DNA of 41,338 bases from NCBI GenBank assembly GCA_945888525.1, contig CAMDAF010000022.1:1-41338 (forward strand), given 5' to 3'. This DNA is from Chitinophaga pinensis (GTDB lineage Bacteria; Bacteroidota; Bacteroidia; NS11-12g; UBA955). Positions 24,951 to 34,472 of this stretch are shown piece by piece; the stretch's first letter is position 1; each line of letters starts with the position of its first letter. The position numbers and the translations under genes were made by a program. Under the pieces are notes generated by a model, which ran no database searches, was not told the DNA's origin, and worked only from the letters and a program-made list of their open reading frames with translations.

Positions 24951-26351
24951 ATGGGCTATACCCGCATTGATAAAACCATGGCAGATGCACTCTGTCAAAT
25001 TGTAGGGGAAGGTAATTACAAAACCGACCTAGAATCTCTAGACCTTTATGGCCGCGACTACACTGAAGATTTATGTTTTACCCCCGAATTGGTCTTATTG
25101 CCAAGCAATACACAGATGGTTTCAAAAATTACCAGGTATTGCAATGAGAACCTCATCGCTTTAACCTGCAGAGGCGCAGGCACAGGATTGAGTGGAGGTT
25201 GTTTGCCAATTGAAGGCGGGGTGGTATTGGGTTTTGAAAAAATGAACCGTATACTAGAAATTGACACAGCAAATCACCAAGCAATTGTTGAAGCAGGTGT
25301 AATTAATGAAGATTTGCAAAATGCAGTCCAAGCACTGGGCTTGTTTTACCCTCCAGATCCTGCGAGCAAAGGCAGTTGCACCTTAGGCGGAAACATTGCC
25401 CACAGCAGTGGTGGACCTCGCTGCGTTAAATACGGCACCACCAAAGACTATGTTTTAAATTTAGAAGTGGTGTTGGCCAATGGTGAGATTATACAAACTG
25501 GGGCTAATGTTTTAAAGAACTCGACCGGTTACCATTTAACCCAATTAATGGTAGGGAGTGAAGGCACTTTGGGTATCGTTTGTAAAATAACATTGAAACT
25601 AATTCCATATCCTCCATATAGGTCTTTAATGCTTGCCAGTTTTAACAATGCAAGGGAAGCTTGTGCAACGGTACCGGCCATATTTGCGGCGGGTGTTCAG
25701 GCTTCGGCCATTGAATTTATGGACAGAAAAGGCGTTCAGTTGTCGACTCAAAAGAACAATATTGCATTTGAAATGGGTGAAGAACAAGCCTATTTATTGA
25801 TAGAAGTTGATGCTTTCAACGAAGGGGAATTGATGCCACAATGTGAAAAGATCTATGAAGCCTTGGAAGCGCATGCGGTTTTGAATGTATTGATGGCGGA
25901 CGACAGCGAGACCAAGGAGAAATTTTGGAAAATCAGAAGATCGATTGGAGAAGTAGTAAAACAACACTCCATTTACAAAGAAGAAGATACAGTTGTAACA
26001 AGATCGTATCTACCCGACTTATACGATGGTGTAAGTAAAATCAGTGAAAAATATGGTTTTGAGACCGTTTGTTATGGGCATGCTGGAGACGGAAATTTAC
26101 ATGTCAATATTTTAAAAAACGATTTGGCCGATGAATTATGGGAAAAAGTTCTACCAATTGCCATTAGACAAATTTTTGACTTGTGTAAAAAGTATGGCGG
26201 CACCATTAGCGGAGAGCATGGCATTGGATTGGTTCAAAAACCATATTTAGATATTGTTTTTAGTGAGGCCCAATTTGAGATCATGCGCGGAATCAAACGA
26301 AGCTTTGACCCTAATTTAATTTTAAATCCTGGCAAAATCTTTGATATGTAA
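24951..26351 (+). CDS. FAD-linked oxidase, GlcD/D-lactate dehydrogenase-like
   Basis: This 466-residue flavoprotein of the VAO/GlcD family has an FAD-binding N-terminal domain with CRGAGTGLSGGCLP (about 64-77) and the GSEGTLGI motif. Its C-terminal cap has CYGHAGDGNLHVNIL and SGEHGIGLVQKPYL, histidines of which normally help bind the 2-hydroxy acid and a metal. Likely substrates are glycolate or D-lactate; the electron acceptor is unknown. No iron-sulfur partner (GlcF type) is adjacent. The ATG 63 bp after ppa gives a normal N-terminus. Confidence 0.92.
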   Translation: MGYTRIDKTMADALCQIVGEGNYKTDLESLDLYGRDYTEDLCFTPELVLLPSNTQMVSKITRYCNENLIALTCRGAGTGLSGGCLPIEGGVVLGFEKMNRILEIDTANHQAIVEAGVINEDLQNAVQALGLFYPPDPASKGSCTLGGNIAHSSGGPRCVKYGTTKDYVLNLEVVLANGEIIQTGANVLKNSTGYHLTQLMVGSEGTLGIVCKITLKLIPYPPYRSLMLASFNNAREACATVPAIFAAGVQASAIEFMDRKGVQLSTQKNNIAFEMGEEQAYLLIEVDAFNEGELMPQCEKIYEALEAHAVLNVLMADDSETKEKFWKIRRSIGEVVKQHSIYKEEDTVVTRSYLPDLYDGVSKISEKYGFETVCYGHAGDGNLHVNILKNDLADELWEKVLPIAIRQIFDLCKKYGGTISGEHGIGLVQKPYLDIVFSEAQFEIMRGIKRSFDPNLILNPGKIFDM

Positions 26352-26443
26352 GGCTATTTTGTGAATAAAAGAGATCATTATGTGAATATACCCTGCAAGC
26401 GTGTTATTACTTTCGCATTCAGATAAAAAAGTCTTAAATTAGT

Positions 26444-27565
26444 ATGAAATTTATTGTAGCAGCACCAGAATTATTAGAGCACTTAAGTAAAGTTAGCGGG
26501 GCAATCGTATCGAAGCCTGTATTACCTATACTTGATAACTTCTTATTTGACATAAAAAGTGGTACGCTTACCATTTCAACTACCGATTTAGAGACCTCTA
26601 TGTCTACTTCATTGAAAGTTGAGTCAAAAGACGACATCTTAGTAGCAATACCATCTAGGTTGTTAATTGATACGGTAAAAATGTTGAATGACCAACCAAT
26701 TACCTTTACAGTTAATGAAGAAACCTTCGGCATTGAATTAGGCACTGCCAATGGCCGATACAAATTGGCTGGCCAAAGTGGCTCTGATTTTCCTAAAGTT
26801 CCAGAAATTGAGTCTGAAAGTGCATTTTCTATGCCTTCAAATGTATTGTTAAGATGCATTAGTAAAACTTTATTTGCAACTGGCAACGACGATTTAAGAT
26901 TAAACCTTACTGGCGTATTTGTAGAACTCTACAATGACAGTATAAATTTTGTGGCAACAGATGCAAACCGCTTGGTTAAGCTAACCCGCCACGACATTAA
27001 ACCTGGCATGGAGCACACGTTTATCTTGCCTAAAAAAGCGCTCAACTTACTGAAATCGTCATTGAGCAATGATGTAACGCCAATACAAATTGATTTCAAC
27101 AAATCAAATGTATTCTTTACCAGCAACAATTTGAAATTGTCTTGCCGTTTAATCGACGAAAAGTACCCTGACTATAAAGCAGTAATTCCTCAAGACAACA
27201 ACAATATTGTTGGGATCAACCGAATTGACTTTTTAGAAACGGTTAAACGTGTTGCGAACTTCTCAAACAAAACCACGCACCAAATCAGAATCAAAATTAC
27301 TGGCAATGAATTGGCTGCTAGTGCAGAGGATATAGAATTGGCAAACGAAGCAAACGAAAAACGCGCTTGCGAATACGATGGAGAAGACATCGAAATTGGA
27401 TTCAACTCTCGTTTCTTATTGGAGTTGTTGTCAAATGTTGACCACGATTCAGTTAAATTGAAATTGTCTACACCCAACCGCGCCGGTCTTTTGGTTCCTG
27501 CAGAAAACGAAGCAGACGAAGAAGTGGTGATGTTGGTGATGCCAATGATGCTTAACAATTACTAA
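26444..27565 (+). CDS. dnaN: DNA polymerase III beta clamp
   Basis: This 373-residue sliding clamp has three repeated beta-clamp domains. Clear family segments are VSKPVLPILDNFLFD near the N-terminus, YKLAGQSGSDFPKVP, FVATDANRLV in the middle and the C-terminal peptide-binding end LVMPMMLNNY. The clamp tethers the replicase to DNA. The gene stands alone here rather than beside dnaA. It faces the convergent carboxypeptidase-regulatory-like gene across 79 bp with no obvious strong hairpin. Confidence 0.97.
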   Translation: MKFIVAAPELLEHLSKVSGAIVSKPVLPILDNFLFDIKSGTLTISTTDLETSMSTSLKVESKDDILVAIPSRLLIDTVKMLNDQPITFTVNEETFGIELGTANGRYKLAGQSGSDFPKVPEIESESAFSMPSNVLLRCISKTLFATGNDDLRLNLTGVFVELYNDSINFVATDANRLVKLTRHDIKPGMEHTFILPKKALNLLKSSLSNDVTPIQIDFNKSNVFFTSNNLKLSCRLIDEKYPDYKAVIPQDNNNIVGINRIDFLETVKRVANFSNKTTHQIRIKITGNELAASAEDIELANEANEKRACEYDGEDIEIGFNSRFLLELLSNVDHDSVKLKLSTPNRAGLLVPAENEADEEVVMLVMPMMLNNY

Positions 27566-27644
27566 GGCTTAAAATTCGTCAATTTTCCTTTATACCATTA
27601 GCTCTATTGGCATCGTCCTGGAGTTGATACAACTTGTTTTTTAA

Positions 27645-28292
27645 TTAACGGCTTTTGCGTTTAAAATCCCCACGCTTCCATGCTTCAAAAAACTGTGCCC
27701 AAGCGAAAGGATTTAAAATATTCATTGGAGGAATTTGTCCGCCAGCATAATAAGACTTCTGGGCATACATCCGTGTAATTTGCCTGTAAGCCTCAGAGGC
27801 ATCAGATCCTTCTAAGGAAAAAGCCTGTTCCTTTAGTTCTTCACGCTCCATATTATTTTTAGCCCTTTGGACATCATCATTTGGAATTTCTTTGGTAACA
27901 AACAAATGGTCGAAGGTTGCTCGGTTTGGCATTGGCATGATAATAACCCCGGGGAAATAAACCGTATCTTGGGTCATCAATTTAACAATACTGTACTTAT
28001 AGTCTTTTAGTGTATCTGGAATAACGAAGATAGAACGTTTAAATTCAACATGCGAGAAAATAACGGTATCGCCTTTGCGGGCTACAAAAGAAAAATAACC
28101 TTCTAAATTCGAATAGGTTCCATAAGGTTTTCTCTGAACAAAAATATTGGCAAATGGTATTGGATAAATACTATCCGAAGAAAGTAAAATACCTGAAAAC
28201 TGAATTAGGCCACTGTCTCTTTGCAATTGCGTTTGAGCCACCGAAAAAAACGGCAGAACCAAGAACAGATATAATCCAATTTTTTTATTCAT
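27645..28292 (-). CDS. Exported protein with carboxypeptidase-D-regulatory-like domain
   Basis: This 215-residue protein has a signal peptide (first about 20 residues, ending FFSVAQ) and a CarboxypepD_reg-like beta-sandwich (about 30-115: ILLSSDSIYPIPFANIFVQ, GTYSNLEGYFSFVARKGD). A polar helical C-terminal half follows, ending in basic residues. Such domains occur in periplasmic and outer-membrane-associated Bacteroidota proteins, including TonB-linked receptors, but no TonB or plug domain is present here. It starts 2 bp after chrA. The function is unknown. Confidence 0.8.
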   Translation of the reverse strand: MNKKIGLYLFLVLPFFSVAQTQLQRDSGLIQFSGILLSSDSIYPIPFANIFVQRKPYGTYSNLEGYFSFVARKGDTVIFSHVEFKRSIFVIPDTLKDYKYSIVKLMTQDTVYFPGVIIMPMPNRATFDHLFVTKEIPNDDVQRAKNNMEREELKEQAFSLEGSDASEAYRQITRMYAQKSYYAGGQIPPMNILNPFAWAQFFEAWKRGDFKRKSR

Positions 28293-28294
28293 TT

Positions 28295-29584
28295 CTAAAC
28301 AGCATATAACAAATAACCTGCCAACAAAGTTACAACAACCAAAAGAACGGTTGGCAGTTTCTTGTAACGCAAATATACCAAAGTTATAATGAAAACTAAA
28401 AGAGAAAGATATTGATCAGTCATCCCGTGCATATTGATGCCTTTTTTCTGGCATTCTAAAAACAAGGCACATTCTGTAACTATAGATTTCAAATACGGCA
28501 TCAGCATAAAAAGGGCCGCCGACCAAATAAAACCTATTGACACAGAAATAATCCCATCCAATGACCTATAAATAATTGGATACTCTTTAACTTGGCTCCA
28601 AATTGGGTAAACGAAAAATATCAACAAGGTACCTGGTAAAAAAATCGCTAAAGTTCCTAAGGCACATCCAATAAGCTGACCATTGAAGCCATATCCAAGG
28701 TTTTTCATTGCCATGCCGTTGGCGAAGGTGGCCAAAGAAAATGTTGGTCCAGGAACAGCCTGTAAGAGGCCTAACCCCGTATTAAATTCACTTAAACTCA
28801 GGTATTGTTTCGGTTTAAATTCAACAAACTCGGTAAGTATCATCGAATATAACACATTCCCACCACCAAAGACCATGGTACCCATTCGGTAGGTATTTTC
28901 AAACAAGCGGATGGGTTGAGAGAAGATTGGAAATTTGGTTTTGGTGTACAATCCGACAACTGCAACAGTGATAAGGATCATAAACATAAGACTTAAATTG
29001 GCCCAACGAATATTGATTAAAGGTTTGTTGTTTGGAATAAAATCTTTCTTTCCGAAATTGACGGTTACCAAAGCGCCAGCCAAAAGCAGAACAGGGAAAG
29101 CCACAGGGGTATGAAACCAAAAAGACAAAAAAGCCGCCAAAATTGCGAGACCAATATTAAGACGGTCTTTTTTTAGCAATTTAAACATTTGCAAAGCCGC
29201 TACGACAATAAACCCGAGTGCCATAGGCCCGATAAAAGTAAAGACTTGTGGTTTAACAAAACTGGTCGATAGAACAAAGAAAGACATCAACAGAGTGGCT
29301 GGCATTATCCAAATCATCAACGCCAAAAAAGCCAATCTTGGCCCCCCAATTTTATAGGCAATAGCAGTTAATGTTTGCGTTGATGAAGGCCCTGGCAATA
29401 TCTGACAAAGGCTATTGAGTTCCAACAAATCTGTTTCAGTCAGGTATTTCTTTTCCTGAACCAAATGCTTTAAGAAAAGACTAATATGCATTTCTGGGCC
29501 GCCAAATGCAGACACAGCAAGGACTCCTACGTCTTTTAGAAAAACGATTTCTCTTACGCGTTTATAATCGGTCCTGACTAACAA
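28295..29584 (-). CDS. Chromate transporter family protein (ChrA), two-domain form, TTG start
   Basis: This 429-residue membrane protein has two homologous CHR halves. The first has AVSAFGGPEMHISL and the LCQILPGPSSTQ motif; the second has GTMVFGGGNVLYSM and LLQAVPGPTFSL. Long ChrA proteins export chromate using the membrane potential; many environmental homologues have unproven substrates. The only start that keeps the conserved first helix is a TTG at 29584; an in-frame stop lies just upstream and the first internal ATG would cut into the conserved motif. Confidence 0.88.
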   Translation of the reverse strand: MLVRTDYKRVREIVFLKDVGVLAVSAFGGPEMHISLFLKHLVQEKKYLTETDLLELNSLCQILPGPSSTQTLTAIAYKIGGPRLAFLALMIWIMPATLLMSFFVLSTSFVKPQVFTFIGPMALGFIVVAALQMFKLLKKDRLNIGLAILAAFLSFWFHTPVAFPVLLLAGALVTVNFGKKDFIPNNKPLINIRWANLSLMFMILITVAVVGLYTKTKFPIFSQPIRLFENTYRMGTMVFGGGNVLYSMILTEFVEFKPKQYLSLSEFNTGLGLLQAVPGPTFSLATFANGMAMKNLGYGFNGQLIGCALGTLAIFLPGTLLIFFVYPIWSQVKEYPIIYRSLDGIISVSIGFIWSAALFMLMPYLKSIVTECALFLECQKKGINMHGMTDQYLSLLVFIITLVYLRYKKLPTVLLVVVTLLAGYLLYAV

Positions 29585-29633
29585 AAATTAAACTTGAGTT
29601 CAAAACTATATAAAAATAATATAATTTTGCAGT

Positions 29634-30188
29634 ATGTTTAAATATTTTATTCCCTGCTTGTTCTTGTTGATGTCTTGTAAAGATGGTTACAAAGCCGATT
29701 ATGAGGTAAAAGCCGAGTTAGAGTTGATAGACACTTTACAAATGCGTGTGCAAACCATACGCACTTGGTTGGATTATATGCCCTTAGAGGAAATCCAAGA
29801 GCGCAAAGACATTATCAAACACAATTATGAATTTTGCGACTCTAGGTACAGAGAAAAAAACTTAATTGTGGATTTAGAAACTGCACAGTTAATGGACGAA
29901 TATAAGAGTTATGGCAAATTGTATGGTAAAGCCATTGACAGTTTCAAACCAATTGTGATGGAAATCGAAGAACTTTTGATTCAATTAAAAACATTAAAAG
30001 AATCGGCGCACAGCAAAGACTATGAAAAAGAAACCTTTCTAACGTATTTCAGAAAAGAAAAAGAGGATGTAACGCTACTTTATACCTTGGCCGATAAAAT
30101 TCTAAAACCATTAAAAGAGACTGATTTGGCCTATGAAAGGGCCCAAAAAAAGGTAGAAGATATTTGCGAAAGCCTAAAAGACGAATAA
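29634..30188 (+). CDS. Coiled-coil lipoprotein of unknown function
   Basis: This 184-residue protein has a short signal peptide and lipobox LMSC (C15). The rest is almost entirely charged amphipathic helix with heptad-like leucines (for example ELELIDTLQMRVQTI and IEELLIQLKTLKES). It has no catalytic motif. A TAATTTTG -7-like element lies just before the ATG. It may sit on the periplasmic face of the outer membrane as a scaffold, but nothing in the context tells its partner. Confidence 0.8.
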   Translation: MFKYFIPCLFLLMSCKDGYKADYEVKAELELIDTLQMRVQTIRTWLDYMPLEEIQERKDIIKHNYEFCDSRYREKNLIVDLETAQLMDEYKSYGKLYGKAIDSFKPIVMEIEELLIQLKTLKESAHSKDYEKETFLTYFRKEKEDVTLLYTLADKILKPLKETDLAYERAQKKVEDICESLKDE

Positions 30189-30226
30189 ACAATTCAGGGC
30201 TCAATCGTATTAATAAAATAATAAAC

Positions 30227-30257
30227 TTGCCTTTTACCTAAAATTTTATTAAATTTG
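30227..30257 (+). promoter_or_regulatory. Promoter of the queA gene cluster
   Basis: TTG (30227-30229), 20 bases and TAAATTTG (30250-30257) match the Bacteroidota consensus exactly, implying a start near 30262 and a leader of about 24 bases. Confidence 0.68.
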
Positions 30258-30285
30258 CACCCTTTTTTACCCTAATTATAGTCCA

Positions 30286-31332
30286 ATGAAATTATCTAAA
30301 TTCAGCTTTGATTTACCAGCAAACTTGATTGCACAAGATCCGAACAAAAACCGCGATGAGAGCAAACTTATGGTGTTAAACAGAGCCACTCAAAAAATTG
30401 AGCACAAAAAATTCAAGGACATTTTAGACCTTTTTGAAGAAGACGATTTGTTCATCATGAACAACACACGCGTATTTCCTGCAAGAATGTACGGCAACAA
30501 AGAAAAGACGGGTGCTAAGATTGAAGTTTTCTTGTTGAGAGAATTAAATGAGGAGCATAAATTATGGGATGTGTTGGTTGATCCAGCGCGCAAAATCCGT
30601 GTAGGCAATAAATTGTATTTCGGCGACGACGATTTGGTTGCTGAGGTAGTTGACAATACCACCAGCAGAGGAAGAACCATCCGGTTCTTATTTGATGGCA
30701 GCAAGGAGGAGTTTAACAGCATCGTTAGAAAACTTGGAGAAACGCCAATACCAAAATACATTGACCGTGCGGTTAAGAAAGAAGACGAAGAACGCTACCA
30801 AACGATATTCGCAACTGTAGAAGGTGCAGTAGCTCCGCCAACAGCAGGCTTGCACTTCAGCAGAGAATTGATGATGCGCATGGACATCAAAGGGGTAAGA
30901 TTCACAGAATTGACATTGCACCAAGGATTAGGTACTTTTAGAAATGTAGAAGTAGAAGACCTGAGTAAACATAAAATGGATTCTGAGAGTTATTCAATTA
31001 GTGAGCAAACTGCATCATTGGTTAATGCTACTCAACTCACCAAAAAAAGAATAGTTGCGGTTGGTTCAGGCGCCATGAGGGCTCTCGAATCATCTGTGTC
31101 GTCAACTGGAACCTTGAATGCAAGTACAGGTTGGACGGATAAGTTTATTTCACCGGTCTATGATTTCTCAATTGCCAATGCCTTTATCACCAATTTACAT
31201 GCGCCAGAAAGCACCCTGATGATGCTGGCCACAGCATTTGGCGGATATGATTTCGTAATTGACGCATACAAAGAAGCAATTAAGAAGAAATACAACTTCC
31301 AATGCTACGGTGATGCGATGTTGATTTTGTAA
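30286..31332 (+). CDS. queA: S-adenosylmethionine:tRNA ribosyltransferase-isomerase
   Basis: This 348-residue enzyme transfers and isomerises the ribosyl group of SAM to 7-aminomethyl-7-deazaguanine in tRNA, making epoxyqueuosine. Family landmarks are the N-terminal [40 protein letters not shown] and [12 protein letters not shown], all intact. Length is normal. It heads a run of plus-strand genes (queA, TrmN6-type methyltransferase, TerC, GNAT-like) with gaps of 6, 33 and 1 bp. The first two both modify tRNA. Confidence 0.97.
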   Translation: MKLSKFSFDLPANLIAQDPNKNRDESKLMVLNRATQKIEHKKFKDILDLFEEDDLFIMNNTRVFPARMYGNKEKTGAKIEVFLLRELNEEHKLWDVLVDPARKIRVGNKLYFGDDDLVAEVVDNTTSRGRTIRFLFDGSKEEFNSIVRKLGETPIPKYIDRAVKKEDEERYQTIFATVEGAVAPPTAGLHFSRELMMRMDIKGVRFTELTLHQGLGTFRNVEVEDLSKHKMDSESYSISEQTASLVNATQLTKKRIVAVGSGAMRALESSVSSTGTLNASTGWTDKFISPVYDFSIANAFITNLHAPESTLMMLATAFGGYDFVIDAYKEAIKKKYNFQCYGDAMLIL

Positions 31333-31338
31333 TTTCAA

Positions 31339-32070
31339 GTGGGAAATAGCTTTTTTCATTTCCAACAATTCAGCATCTTCAGTCAAGACAAAGGGTTAAA
31401 AGTAAACAGTGATGCTTGTATTTTAGGGGCAATTGCAGAATTTGACAACCCAATACACTGTTTGGACATTGGCACCGGAACGGGTGTTATAGCCTTGTTA
31501 CTGGCGCAGCGATACCCAAATACCCAGCTCACAGCAATTGAAATTGAAAAATCTGTTTACGAGCAAGCAACAGACAACATTCAAAAAAGTGTTTTTAACA
31601 ATCGAATTGTTACTTTAAACGCAGATGCATTAGAATATCCCTTCGCGCACAAGTTTGATTTGATTGTATGCAACCCACCCTATTTTAAAAACCATTTAGA
31701 AAAGGCAGACAGTGAGAAAAACAGGGCCATACACAACAAAACTTTGGATTCTGTGCAACTCATCAAAAGGATTAAAGAAATACTTAATCCCAATGGATTG
31801 TTTTGGCTTATTTACCCACCTCAAGAAGCAACAGAATTTATAAAAATGGCCGAGACCAATCATCTTTTTGCGCTTAAGGAGATTCTTATCTACAACAAAC
31901 CAGAAAAACATTACCGCAGCATCCTGTGTTTCAGTTTAGCAAACAATAAGCCAACTGAAGTGGAACATTTTAATCTGACGCAAGCAGATGGGCAAAAGAC
32001 TGAAGCATTTAGTCTATTAATGCGTGGGTTTTATCTTGAAAACACCGAAATGTTTAAAAGAATCAAGTAG
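31339..32070 (+). CDS. tRNA1(Val) A37 N6-methyltransferase-like protein, GTG start
   Basis: This 243-residue SAM methyltransferase has the TrmN6 N-terminal pattern (FHFQQFSIFSQDKGLKVNSDACILG), motif I CLDIGTGTGVIALLLA and the catalytic NPPY (VCNPPYFKNH), typical of N6-adenine methylation. TrmN6 modifies A37 of tRNA1(Val). No in-frame ATG lies near the conserved N-terminus. The GTG at 31339, 6 bp after queA, is therefore the start. Confidence 0.88.
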   Translation: MGNSFFHFQQFSIFSQDKGLKVNSDACILGAIAEFDNPIHCLDIGTGTGVIALLLAQRYPNTQLTAIEIEKSVYEQATDNIQKSVFNNRIVTLNADALEYPFAHKFDLIVCNPPYFKNHLEKADSEKNRAIHNKTLDSVQLIKRIKEILNPNGLFWLIYPPQEATEFIKMAETNHLFALKEILIYNKPEKHYRSILCFSLANNKPTEVEHFNLTQADGQKTEAFSLLMRGFYLENTEMFKRIK

Positions 32071-32103
32071 CAATCTAATTAAACATTTATTTTTGCAAAA
32101 CAA

Positions 32104-32835
32104 ATGGAAGAAATATTGAGTTCAGCAGGCCTGATTAGCCTTTTTACATTAACCTTTATGGAGGTTGTTCTTGGCATTGACAATATTATTTTTGTAAATA
32201 TTGTTGCAGGCAGAGTTGCAAAACACGAGCAAAAGAAAGCCCGTAACATTGGTTTACTTTTAGCCATGTTGTTGAGGTTGATATTGTTGGTGCTTATTCA
32301 GTTGGTTATTGAATCACAATCGACCTTGTTCACATTGCCAATTGATTTCGCAGGAAAAGATATTAGCATTAAAGACATGATTTTAATTGCTGGCGGTATG
32401 TTTTTAATCTACAAATCGACCACCGAAATACACCATAAATTTAGTGCCGACGAACATTTAGAATCTGAAAAGAAGACCAGGCAAAGCTTGGCTAAGGTTG
32501 TCGGCCAAATATTGTTGTTAAACTTGGTATTCTCTGTCGATTCAATCGTTACAGCGATTGGACTAACCCCAAGTATCCCAGTAATGTTTTTCTCCATTAT
32601 ACTATCTATGCTCATTATGCTTTTAGTTAGCGGAAGCATTTCGAATTTTGTAGACAAGCACCCAACTGTTAAAATGTTGGCTTTATCCTTTTTATTGATG
32701 ATTGGGTTTATGCTGATTGTTGAAGCCTTTGAAATCCACGTGCCAAAAGGATATATTTATTTCTCAATGGCATTTAGTTTGTTTGTAGAGATGCTGAATA
32801 TTCGCTTAAGAAAAAAAACAAGCGCGCCCAAATAG
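32104..32835 (+). CDS. TerC family integral membrane protein
   Basis: This 243-residue membrane protein has about seven helices and two TerC signature segments: FMEVVLGIDNIIFVNIV in the first helix region and LNLVFSVDSIVTAIGL in the second half. The acidic residues in these motifs likely bind a metal cation; TerC proteins are linked to tellurite resistance and to manganese export during secretion of metalloproteins. A TATTTTTG -7-like element precedes the ATG. The next gene starts 1 bp after its stop. Confidence 0.92.
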   Translation: MEEILSSAGLISLFTLTFMEVVLGIDNIIFVNIVAGRVAKHEQKKARNIGLLLAMLLRLILLVLIQLVIESQSTLFTLPIDFAGKDISIKDMILIAGGMFLIYKSTTEIHHKFSADEHLESEKKTRQSLAKVVGQILLLNLVFSVDSIVTAIGLTPSIPVMFFSIILSMLIMLLVSGSISNFVDKHPTVKMLALSFLLMIGFMLIVEAFEIHVPKGYIYFSMAFSLFVEMLNIRLRKKTSAPK

Positions 32836-32836
32836 A

Positions 32837-34021
32837 ATGTTTTACCGAGGTTCTGTTCAAAATAGCTTTAGTTTTCAAACTGCCTACACCTATCATCAGG
32901 TTCAAGAAACATGGTCCAAAATTTTGCCGGAGCAACACCATCTTCGCAATTCAGACATTCAGGCTTTAGAAGACGCAAAGCCTGAAGACATTGATTTTAG
33001 GTATGTAAACATTTACCAAAACAATACAATCATAGGCCTTATGTATTTGCAGTGTTTTAATTTCAACAGCAAACACTACCACCACAATATTTTTGACCGG
33101 CCGGTTTTAAAGCAATTAAAGCAGTGCATCATTACCCAAAGTTTACAGTTGTTGATTTGCGGCAATTTGTTTCGGGTCAACTTTCAAGGATTTTATTTCA
33201 TAGAGAAGAGCCACAGAGAGCAAATTTTTGATTGTCTTCAATTGTACCGTTTGGAAACAAAAAAAGAGAATGGCTTGTGTGGCATTTTATTGAAAGATTG
33301 TTCTCGAGAATTCAGCCCAAAACAATATACATGCCACCAATTTAGATCGTTTAAGCAAGACTTAACCATGGAGTTGGACATTAGAGAAGAATGGAATAGC
33401 TTCGACGACTACTTAAACGTCTTGTCAAGAAAGTATCGACAAAGAGCAGTAAAGATTCAGAAATCGATGCAAACCTTGGCAATAAAAGACCTGGGGGTAG
33501 AAGAATTAGTTGAAGAAAAAGGCCGTATAACAGAATTGTATCAAAACATTGTTCAAAAGCAGAGCATTGCTTTGGGCATTTTAAATGCCGAGTACTTTGT
33601 TGAAATGAAAAAGAATTTAGGCGAGAATTTTAGATTTTATGCTTACTATCTGGGAGAAACGATGATAGCTTTTAGCAGCAACATCTATTATCCTAATAAA
33701 GCAAAAATGGAGATCCATTATATTGGCTTGGATTACCATTATAACAACCAATACAACTTGTATTTCAATTTACTATTTGACGGCATCAAATGTGCTATCG
33801 TCAATAGGTTTAAAACCATTGAAATGGGCCGAACGGCCAGAGAAGCAAAAGCAAATGCTGGGGCGCATGCAGTAGAAAACTTTAATTATATTTGGGTAAA
33901 ACCAGGCATCATTCGCATGGCTTTCAATTTTATTGGCTCTTGGTTTGAAGGCAATATTGGTGATGAATGGAAAAAAAGAAATCCATTTAGACAGATTAAT
34001 GTTCAAGACCAAAGCGAATAG
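32837..34021 (+). CDS. FemAB/GNAT-like acyltransferase-fold protein
   Basis: This 394-residue soluble protein is not assigned with certainty. The C-terminal half (about 190-370) resembles BioF2/FemAB-like GNAT domains: a YLNVLSRKYRQRAVKIQKS helix, FYAYYLGETMIAFSSNIYY strands, then EIHYIGLDYHYN and IEMGRTAREAKANAGA. FemAB-type proteins transfer amino acids to wall precursors, while related ones act on lipids. It is joined to terC by 1 bp, and its 3' end overlaps the convergent PD-(D/E)XK gene by 19 bp. The substrate is unknown. Confidence 0.7.
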   Translation: MFYRGSVQNSFSFQTAYTYHQVQETWSKILPEQHHLRNSDIQALEDAKPEDIDFRYVNIYQNNTIIGLMYLQCFNFNSKHYHHNIFDRPVLKQLKQCIITQSLQLLICGNLFRVNFQGFYFIEKSHREQIFDCLQLYRLETKKENGLCGILLKDCSREFSPKQYTCHQFRSFKQDLTMELDIREEWNSFDDYLNVLSRKYRQRAVKIQKSMQTLAIKDLGVEELVEEKGRITELYQNIVQKQSIALGILNAEYFVEMKKNLGENFRFYAYYLGETMIAFSSNIYYPNKAKMEIHYIGLDYHYNNQYNLYFNLLFDGIKCAIVNRFKTIEMGRTAREAKANAGAHAVENFNYIWVKPGIIRMAFNFIGSWFEGNIGDEWKKRNPFRQINVQDQSE

Positions 34022-34452
34022 TTCGGTATTTCAGACACTTGCACAAATTTTTCACTTTTAACATCCCATAGCATGCCAACATGGTTGAGGCCATTGCTAA
34101 GAAGTATGCATTGCACCCCCAATGTTTGGTGGTAAACACCCGCTTGGTGCAGCGTTGATTTAGACAAGGCCACATCTGGTGCTTTGCACTCCACAAGAAG
34201 GAACATCCTTCCAGTATTTGTAGCCGCACAAATGTCAAATCTTTTTTTCAAGCCATTGAAAGTGAGCGCCCTTTCTACAGAAATCAGTCCAACAGGAACC
34301 GACAAATCATCGACCAAAAAATGAATTATATGCTGCCTTACCCACTCTTCGGGTGTTAGAACGACATACTTTTTCCTCACAATGTCGAAAATTAGTGTAT
34401 TACCTTGTTCTTCTTTTGTTGTAAAATTGTAGGACTTAAAATTCAGTTTCAC
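34003..34452 (-). CDS. Stand-alone HsdR N-terminal-type PD-(D/E)XK protein
   Basis: This 149-residue protein resembles the N-terminal nuclease domain of type I restriction subunit HsdR. Conserved segments are FDIVRKKYVVLTPEEWVRQH near the start and the likely catalytic core RFDICAATNTGRMFLLVECKAP, with the Asp and the E-x-K of a PD-(D/E)XK site. There is no helicase, methylase or specificity gene nearby, so this is not a restriction system. A GTG start at 34452 (VKLNFKSYNF) is preferred over a TTG at 34491, which would overlap holA. It diverges from holA across 20 bp, so their promoters must overlap. Confidence 0.78.
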   Translation of the reverse strand: MKLNFKSYNFTTKEEQGNTLIFDIVRKKYVVLTPEEWVRQHIIHFLVDDLSVPVGLISVERALTFNGLKKRFDICAATNTGRMFLLVECKAPDVALSKSTLHQAGVYHQTLGVQCILLSNGLNHVGMLWDVKSEKFVQVSEIPNYSLWS

Positions 34453-34472
34453 TTCTGCGAACTTAAAACATA

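Noticed and set aside
34003-34452. A type I restriction system
   Set aside because: Only the small HsdR-N-like domain is present; there is no helicase motor, methylase or specificity gene nearby.
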